Origin: Candidatus Magasanikbacteria bacterium RIFCSPHIGHO2_02_FULL_50_9b
GTDB taxonomy: Bacteria; Patescibacteriota; Patescibacteriia; Magasanikbacterales; 2-02-FULL-50-9b
Direction of reading: 5' to 3'
Assembly: GCA_001782975.1 (NCBI GenBank)
Contig: MFQD01000015.1
Location: 587-8,881, forward strand
Length of the DNA stretch: 8,295 nucleotides
In this document: one piece after another, positions 4,689 through 8,295 of the stretch
Layout: each line of letters begins with the position of its first letter
Numbering within the stretch: the stretch's first letter is position 1
Notes under the pieces: model-generated
Told to the model about the DNA's origin: nothing
What the model saw: only the letters and a program-made list of their open reading frames with translations
Database searches by the model: none
Made by a program: the position numbers and the translations under genes

Positions 4689-6608
4689 ATGTCACCTGTA
4701 GATTACCGAAAAAAATTTCTGGATTTCTTTGCCAGCAAAGGCCACACCATTTTGCCGTCTGCGTCACTCATTCCGGAAAATGATCCGACGACGCTTTTTA
4801 CCGGATCTGGCATGCAACCCATGGTTCCATTTTTGTTGGGGCAAAAACATCCGGCCGGCGTGCGGCTTGCGGATTCGCAAAAATGTTTTCGCTCCGGCGA
4901 CATTGACGAAGTAGGGGATAATCGTCACACAACTTTTTTTGAAATGCTGGGCAACTGGTCACTGGGGGACTACTTTAAAGAGGAACAGATTGCATGGATG
5001 TGGGAATTTTTAACGGGTGAAGTTGGGCTGCCGCCGGAGCGCCTGTATTTCACCTGTTTTCGGGGCAATGAAGCGCTCGGTATTCCGCGCGATGAGGAGT
5101 CGGCGAAACTATGGCAAAAATTACTCGGTAGTGACGCAAAAATTGTTGATTTTTCCGATCGCGATGGCATGCAGGGCGGCCGCATCTTTTATTACGATGA
5201 GAAAAAAAATTGGTGGAGCCGTAGCGGCGTTCCCTCCAATATGCCAGTTGGCGAACCTGGTGGGCCGGACACAGAGATGTTTTATGATTTTGGCGCCGAA
5301 CTGCAGCTGCATGAAAAATCAGTGTGGGCATCACAGTCATGCCATGTGAATTGCGATTGCGGTCGCTTCAGCGAAATTGGCAATAACGTGTTCATGCAGT
5401 ATGTAAAAACTGATACTGGTTTTGAACAGCTGCCACAAAAAAATGTTGATTTCGGCGGCGGACTTGAGCGCCTTGTTGCAGCGCGTGAAAATTCGTCAGA
5501 TATTTTTACCACCGAATTGTTTCAGAAACTTCGAGAAGCAATTGAACAGCTCTGTGGAAAAAAATATGGCGCGGCTGTAGAGAACACCTACGCATTTCGC
5601 GTAGTGATCGATCATATGCGCGCAGCAACTTTTTTGATTGCTGATGGGGCATTGCCATCAAATAAGGATCAGGGATATTTCACGCGCCGGCTCATTCGTC
5701 GCGCCGTGCGTATGGGACACAAACTCGGCATCACGCAAAATTTTGCCGATGCGGTTTCCCGCGCCGTGATTACGGCGTATGCCGATGCGTATCCGGATTT
5801 AAAATCGCGTGAAGAACTTATTGTGGCGGAATTTGTGAAGGAAGAAAACAAATTTCGGGTCACCTTGGACAAGGGTCTGAAGGTTTTTGAAAAGCAGCTT
5901 GAAGAAATCAGCGCCGACGTTTCAAAAATGTCCGGTCAGTGGCTTTTTGATTTTTATCAAAATTTTGGTTTCCCCTTTGAACTCATCATTGAAGAATTAC
6001 AGATGAAGGGCGCTACCATCACTGAAGAGCAGATCGGAAAAATGTCTACTGATTTTAGCGTCGTGTTTGAAGCACATAAAAATCTCTCCCGCGCCGGCGC
6101 CGCGCAAAAATTTAAAGGCGGCCTCGGAGACACCAGTGATATCAGTGTTCGATATCACACGGCAACGCATTTGCTGCACGCAACACTCAAAAAAGTCTTG
6201 GGCGAACATGTCCAACAAAAGGGAAGTAACATCACCCCCGAACGTATGCGGTTTGATTTTTCACACAACGAAAAAATGACGCCAGAGCAAATCACTGAAA
6301 CTGAAAATATTATCAACGCGGCAATTCAAAAAGACTATCAGGTGAGTTGCGAGGAAATGTCTGTAGAACAGGCGCGCGAAAAAAAAGCAATCGGTTTGTT
6401 CGGGGATACGTACGGGGATCAGGTCAAAGTGTATACGGTAGGGGACGTGAATTCGCCAGCAAACGCAGACCCAACCGCCTCAACATTCAGCCGTGAAATT
6501 TGTGGCGGTCCGCATGTCGAACACACGGCGCTCATTGGGCACATCAAAATTATCAAAGAGGAAGCGGTGAGCGCGGGTGTGCGGCGCATCAAAGCAATCA
6601 TCGAATGA
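4689..6608 (+). CDS. alaS: Alanyl-tRNA synthetase, short form lacking the C-Ala domain
   Basis: Class II synthetase that attaches alanine to tRNA-Ala and hydrolyses mischarged Ser- and Gly-tRNA. At 639 residues it is far shorter than the E. coli enzyme (876). The catalytic core includes LFTGSGMQPMVPF (36-48), motif 2 around RHTTFFEMLGNWSLGDYFK (79-97), and motif 3 DFGGGLERL (254-262). The tRNA-recognition helices follow (DHMRAATFLIADGALPSN, 308-325, and RRLIRRAVRMGHKLG). The editing domain carries the metal ligands H490-TAT-H494 and C605-GGP-H609, so proofreading looks intact. The chain stops at GVRRIKAIIE, exactly where the DHHA1/C-Ala oligomerisation domain would begin, so this is a whole-domain absence and not a frameshift. 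A cysteine cluster (C218, C222, C224) replaces nothing obvious in E. coli. ATG 4689 is set by the promoter and by the family N-terminus. It heads a tight gene run with gtrA and two glycosyltransferases. Confidence 0.97.
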   Translation: MSPVDYRKKFLDFFASKGHTILPSASLIPENDPTTLFTGSGMQPMVPFLLGQKHPAGVRLADSQKCFRSGDIDEVGDNRHTTFFEMLGNWSLGDYFKEEQIAWMWEFLTGEVGLPPERLYFTCFRGNEALGIPRDEESAKLWQKLLGSDAKIVDFSDRDGMQGGRIFYYDEKKNWWSRSGVPSNMPVGEPGGPDTEMFYDFGAELQLHEKSVWASQSCHVNCDCGRFSEIGNNVFMQYVKTDTGFEQLPQKNVDFGGGLERLVAARENSSDIFTTELFQKLREAIEQLCGKKYGAAVENTYAFRVVIDHMRAATFLIADGALPSNKDQGYFTRRLIRRAVRMGHKLGITQNFADAVSRAVITAYADAYPDLKSREELIVAEFVKEENKFRVTLDKGLKVFEKQLEEISADVSKMSGQWLFDFYQNFGFPFELIIEELQMKGATITEEQIGKMSTDFSVVFEAHKNLSRAGAAQKFKGGLGDTSDISVRYHTATHLLHATLKKVLGEHVQQKGSNITPERMRFDFSHNEKMTPEQITETENIINAAIQKDYQVSCEEMSVEQAREKKAIGLFGDTYGDQVKVYTVGDVNSPANADPTASTFSREICGGPHVEHTALIGHIKIIKEEAVSAGVRRIKAIIE

Positions 6609-6615
6609 TCGTGCT

Positions 6616-7032
6616 ATGAAACACCACATTCGCGCTGCGGCAACATGGATTTTCAACGAGCGCGTTCGGCTCACGCGGTATTTTATCACCGGTTGTTCAG
6701 CGGTAATCGTTGACGCTGGTTTGTATATTTTATTCACGCGCGCCCTGTCACTCGAAGAAGTCGCTTCAAATGTGCTCAGCACGACGTGCGGGGCGCTCTA
6801 TGTTTTTTTGCTCAATAAGTTTTGGTCATTTGGATCGCGCGGCGGCACGGTGCGACAATCGCGTCGGTTCCTGATCCTGTTCATGTTTAATTATATTTTT
6901 TCACAAGCCACTTTTTATCTGCTGGTCGAAAAAATTGGATTCCACGATCTCCTCACGAAACTTGGCATCATTGCACTCATGGTGTCATGGAATTTTTTGT
7001 TGTATAAATATTGGGTGTATGCCGTGGAGTAA
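6616..7032 (+). CDS. GtrA-family polytopic membrane protein
   Basis: A 138-residue integral membrane protein of the GtrA family, whose members are thought to help move polyprenyl-phosphate sugars across the membrane for surface glycosylation. Four hydrophobic segments are visible: about 22-44 (YFITGCSAVIVDAGLYILFT), 52-74, 84-108 and 114-136. Typical family features are RYFITGCSAVIVDAGLY at the first segment, and NKFWSF between the second and third. ATG 6616 gives the normal GtrA N-terminus, with a short basic lead before the first segment. An in-frame GTG at 6577 would overlap alaS and adds no family sequence. It starts 7 nt after the alaS stop and its end overlaps the next gene by 14 nt, so translation is probably coupled with the glycosyltransferase that supplies its substrate. 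Confidence 0.88.
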   Translation: MKHHIRAAATWIFNERVRLTRYFITGCSAVIVDAGLYILFTRALSLEEVASNVLSTTCGALYVFLLNKFWSFGSRGGTVRQSRRFLILFMFNYIFSQATFYLLVEKIGFHDLLTKLGIIALMVSWNFLLYKYWVYAVE

Positions 7033-7762
7033 TGGAAAACCTGAACTGAGTATCGTCATTCCGGTCTACCGTCGTGGTGGTTCTGTCGTGTTTGAGCTTG
7101 CGGACATTGAGCGTTTTTGCGAATTATCGCCGCTCAACGTACAGCTCATTCTGGTGGACGACGGCAGCGCACAGAAAATTTCCGAGCAATTATTTTCGTT
7201 TGCCGCCGAGCACACCGCCGTCACGTTCATCAAGCATGCGGTGAATATGGGCAAAGGACGTGCGATCGCAGACGGCGTTGCGGCGGCCGAGGCGCCGATC
7301 GTGGTGTTTACTGACGTTGATATTTCTTACGAGCTCGACACCATTCACGACATCGTGCACCGTTTCCGGAGCGATCCGCGATCGCATTTTATTGTTGGCT
7401 CTCGTCGTCACACTGACTCTGATATTCAGCGCAATCATAACGTGGTGCGACGAATGCTGTCGTGGTGTTTCAATGTTGCGGCGCGATTCGTTGTCGGCTT
7501 GAAATTCAGTGACGTGCAGTGTGGCATCAAGGGCTTTCGGACTGACGCGGCACGCCTGCTTTTTTCTGATTTAATTGTGTCGCGTTTTGCGTTTGATGTT
7601 GAGATTTTTTTGCGCGCACGCAAATATGGATTACGCTTCGAAGAAATTCCGGTCATCTATCGCCACGATCGCGGAAATATGCTCCGTATTTTTCCGGGGA
7701 GTATTAACCTGTTGAATGATCTGTGGCGACTCTATGTTTCATATCGTAAAGCGCAGCAGTAA
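7019..7762 (+). CDS. Family 2 glycosyltransferase, dolichyl/polyprenyl-phosphate sugar synthase-like
   Basis: A 247-residue GT-A fold enzyme that most likely moves a sugar from a nucleotide donor to polyprenyl phosphate on the cytoplasmic face, as DPM1 does. It opens with the family N-terminus PELSIVIPVYRRGG (8-21). ILVDDGS (44-50) and FTDVD (97-101) hold the acidic residues that bind nucleotide and metal. NMGKGRAIADGV (76-87), VGSRR (126-130) and DVQCGIKGFR (165-174) are typical of the DPM1-like branch, and FDVEIF (192-197) follows. There is no C-terminal membrane segment, so membrane partners are probably GtrA and the next gene product. ATG 7019 is preferred to an upstream ATG at 6935, because the added 28 residues only read the GtrA sequence out of frame. 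It overlaps gtrA by 14 nt and the next gene by 29 nt. The sugar cannot be read from the sequence. Confidence 0.93.
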   Translation: MPWSNGKPELSIVIPVYRRGGSVVFELADIERFCELSPLNVQLILVDDGSAQKISEQLFSFAAEHTAVTFIKHAVNMGKGRAIADGVAAAEAPIVVFTDVDISYELDTIHDIVHRFRSDPRSHFIVGSRRHTDSDIQRNHNVVRRMLSWCFNVAARFVVGLKFSDVQCGIKGFRTDAARLLFSDLIVSRFAFDVEIFLRARKYGLRFEEIPVIYRHDRGNMLRIFPGSINLLNDLWRLYVSYRKAQQ

Positions 7763-8295
7763 GCTGCTGCCCATTGCTGCGGTTGTAATCGGTGTTGCAG
7801 TTTTGTATGCGCCAACACTCGACACCGGTTATTTTGCCGATGATTTTGATTATGCCGTTCGTCACGCGGCGGGAGAGCCACTCATGTACGCGGTGACGCG
7901 CAACACCGATGCAACACTCTCTGGCGGCTCATGGCGGCCGTTCACGGCGCTCAGCTATTGGGTAACGATGCGGCTAGAATCGCCGTTCATTGATCACCTG
8001 GTTTCGCTGGCGCTCTATTTGGTCGTGCTGGCGTTTGTTTACGCAATTGCCCGTGTGTGGTTCTCTGAGCGTTCTCCATTATTTTCCGCCATCGTTGCCG
8101 CACTTTTTGCCGCTTTGCCGTCGCACGTTGAGCCCATTGTTTGGGTTGCGGCTCGCGCGGATTTGCTCGCTGCTATTGGCGCGCTTGCGGCGCTATTGCT
8201 GTGGTTAAAAGGGTTGCGTTGGTCTGCACTGATTGGCATAGCCGCATCGCTTTTGTCTAAGGAGTTTTGGGCACTGCTTGGATTTGTTTTGCCAC
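7734..8295 (+). CDS. GT-C membrane glycosyltransferase (TMTC/PMT-like), 3' partial
   Basis: The frame runs open from ATG 7734 to the window end, giving 187 residues of a longer multi-pass membrane protein. Proteins of this type use a lipid-phosphate sugar as donor and modify proteins or glycans outside the membrane. A first membrane segment (about 11-28) is followed by an outside loop with the acidic pair D36-D37 in TGYFADDFDY, the usual place of the catalytic aspartate in PMT-like enzymes. WRPFTALSYW (67-76), then LPSHVEPIVWVAARADLL (128-145) and LLSKEFW (173-179), match the pattern of TMTC-like and related O-mannosyltransferase-like proteins. Further hydrophobic segments lie at about 87-108, 114-130, 143-158 and 164-175. 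The start overlaps the preceding stop (7762) by 29 nt, which suggests coupled translation. Many relatives carry C-terminal TPR repeats, which would lie beyond this window. The class is likely, the exact substrate unknown. Confidence 0.85.
   Translation, partial: MFHIVKRSSKLLPIAAVVIGVAVLYAPTLDTGYFADDFDYAVRHAAGEPLMYAVTRNTDATLSGGSWRPFTALSYWVTMRLESPFIDHLVSLALYLVVLAFVYAIARVWFSERSPLFSAIVAALFAALPSHVEPIVWVAARADLLAAIGALAALLLWLKGLRWSALIGIAASLLSKEFWALLGFVLP

Noticed and set aside
4378..4701. Plus-strand open frame of 107 codons across the end of the orphan gene and the alaS start
   Set aside because: It spans a terminator and a promoter, overlaps two supported genes in another frame, and its product is low in complexity.
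6577..6615. GTG start at 6577 for the GtrA protein
   Set aside because: It lies inside alaS and adds 13 residues unlike any GtrA N-terminus. ATG 6616 gives the normal length and fits the gene spacing.
6935..7018. ATG at 6935 as start of the family 2 glycosyltransferase
   Set aside because: The extra 28 residues are gtrA sequence read in another frame, and the family N-terminus begins just after ATG 7019.
7990..8208. Plus-strand 72-codon open frame near the window end
   Set aside because: It is an out-of-frame shadow of the GT-C gene, whose own frame is open from 7734 to the end with family motifs.

Overview
The window reads as a chromosomal segment from a Candidate Phyla Radiation (Patescibacteria) bacterium using the standard code (TGA serves as a stop for the first gene and for alaS). 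The case for this lineage is an alanyl-tRNA synthetase that ends right after its editing domain, two small lipoproteins with an identical VGAGC lipobox, a surface-type N-terminal domain on the first gene that resembles modules I remember from CPR envelope proteins, tight gene packing, and few Shine-Dalgarno sites. No marker gene here fixes the lineage more finely. All genes lie on the + strand.

Region 1 (1-2082): the 3' part of an exported D,D-peptidase gene (peptidase S11), then mnmA (tRNA 2-thiouridylase). Region 2 (2083-3549): a promoter carrying a perfect DnaA-box-like nonamer, two lipoprotein genes 11 nt apart, and a textbook intrinsic terminator. Region 3 (3561-4655): a self-contained single-gene unit with its own TTGACA promoter, a leader of about 100 nt, a strong Shine-Dalgarno, a 282-residue protein of unknown function, a short tandem repeat and a strong terminator. 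Its GC content and lysine codon choice differ sharply from every neighbour, so this is the part most worth a second look. Region 4 (4654-8295): a promoter whose -35 box begins in the T-tract of the preceding terminator drives a compact run of alaS, a GtrA-family membrane protein, a DPM1-like family 2 glycosyltransferase and a GT-C (TMTC/PMT-like) membrane glycosyltransferase cut by the window end. These genes are separated by 7 nt or overlap by 14 and 29 nt.

Functionally, mnmA and alaS serve tRNA modification and charging. The peptidase, the lipoproteins and the three-gene glycosylation set serve the cell envelope. The last three genes form a plausible pathway: the family 2 enzyme makes a polyprenyl-phosphate sugar, GtrA helps it across the membrane, and the GT-C enzyme transfers it outside the cell. 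Promoters for mnmA and alaS sit so close to the start codons that their mRNAs should be nearly leaderless, unlike the long SD-containing leader of the odd gene. No tRNA, rRNA, CRISPR array, transposase or integrase gene was seen. No gene-free stretch exceeds 300 bases.
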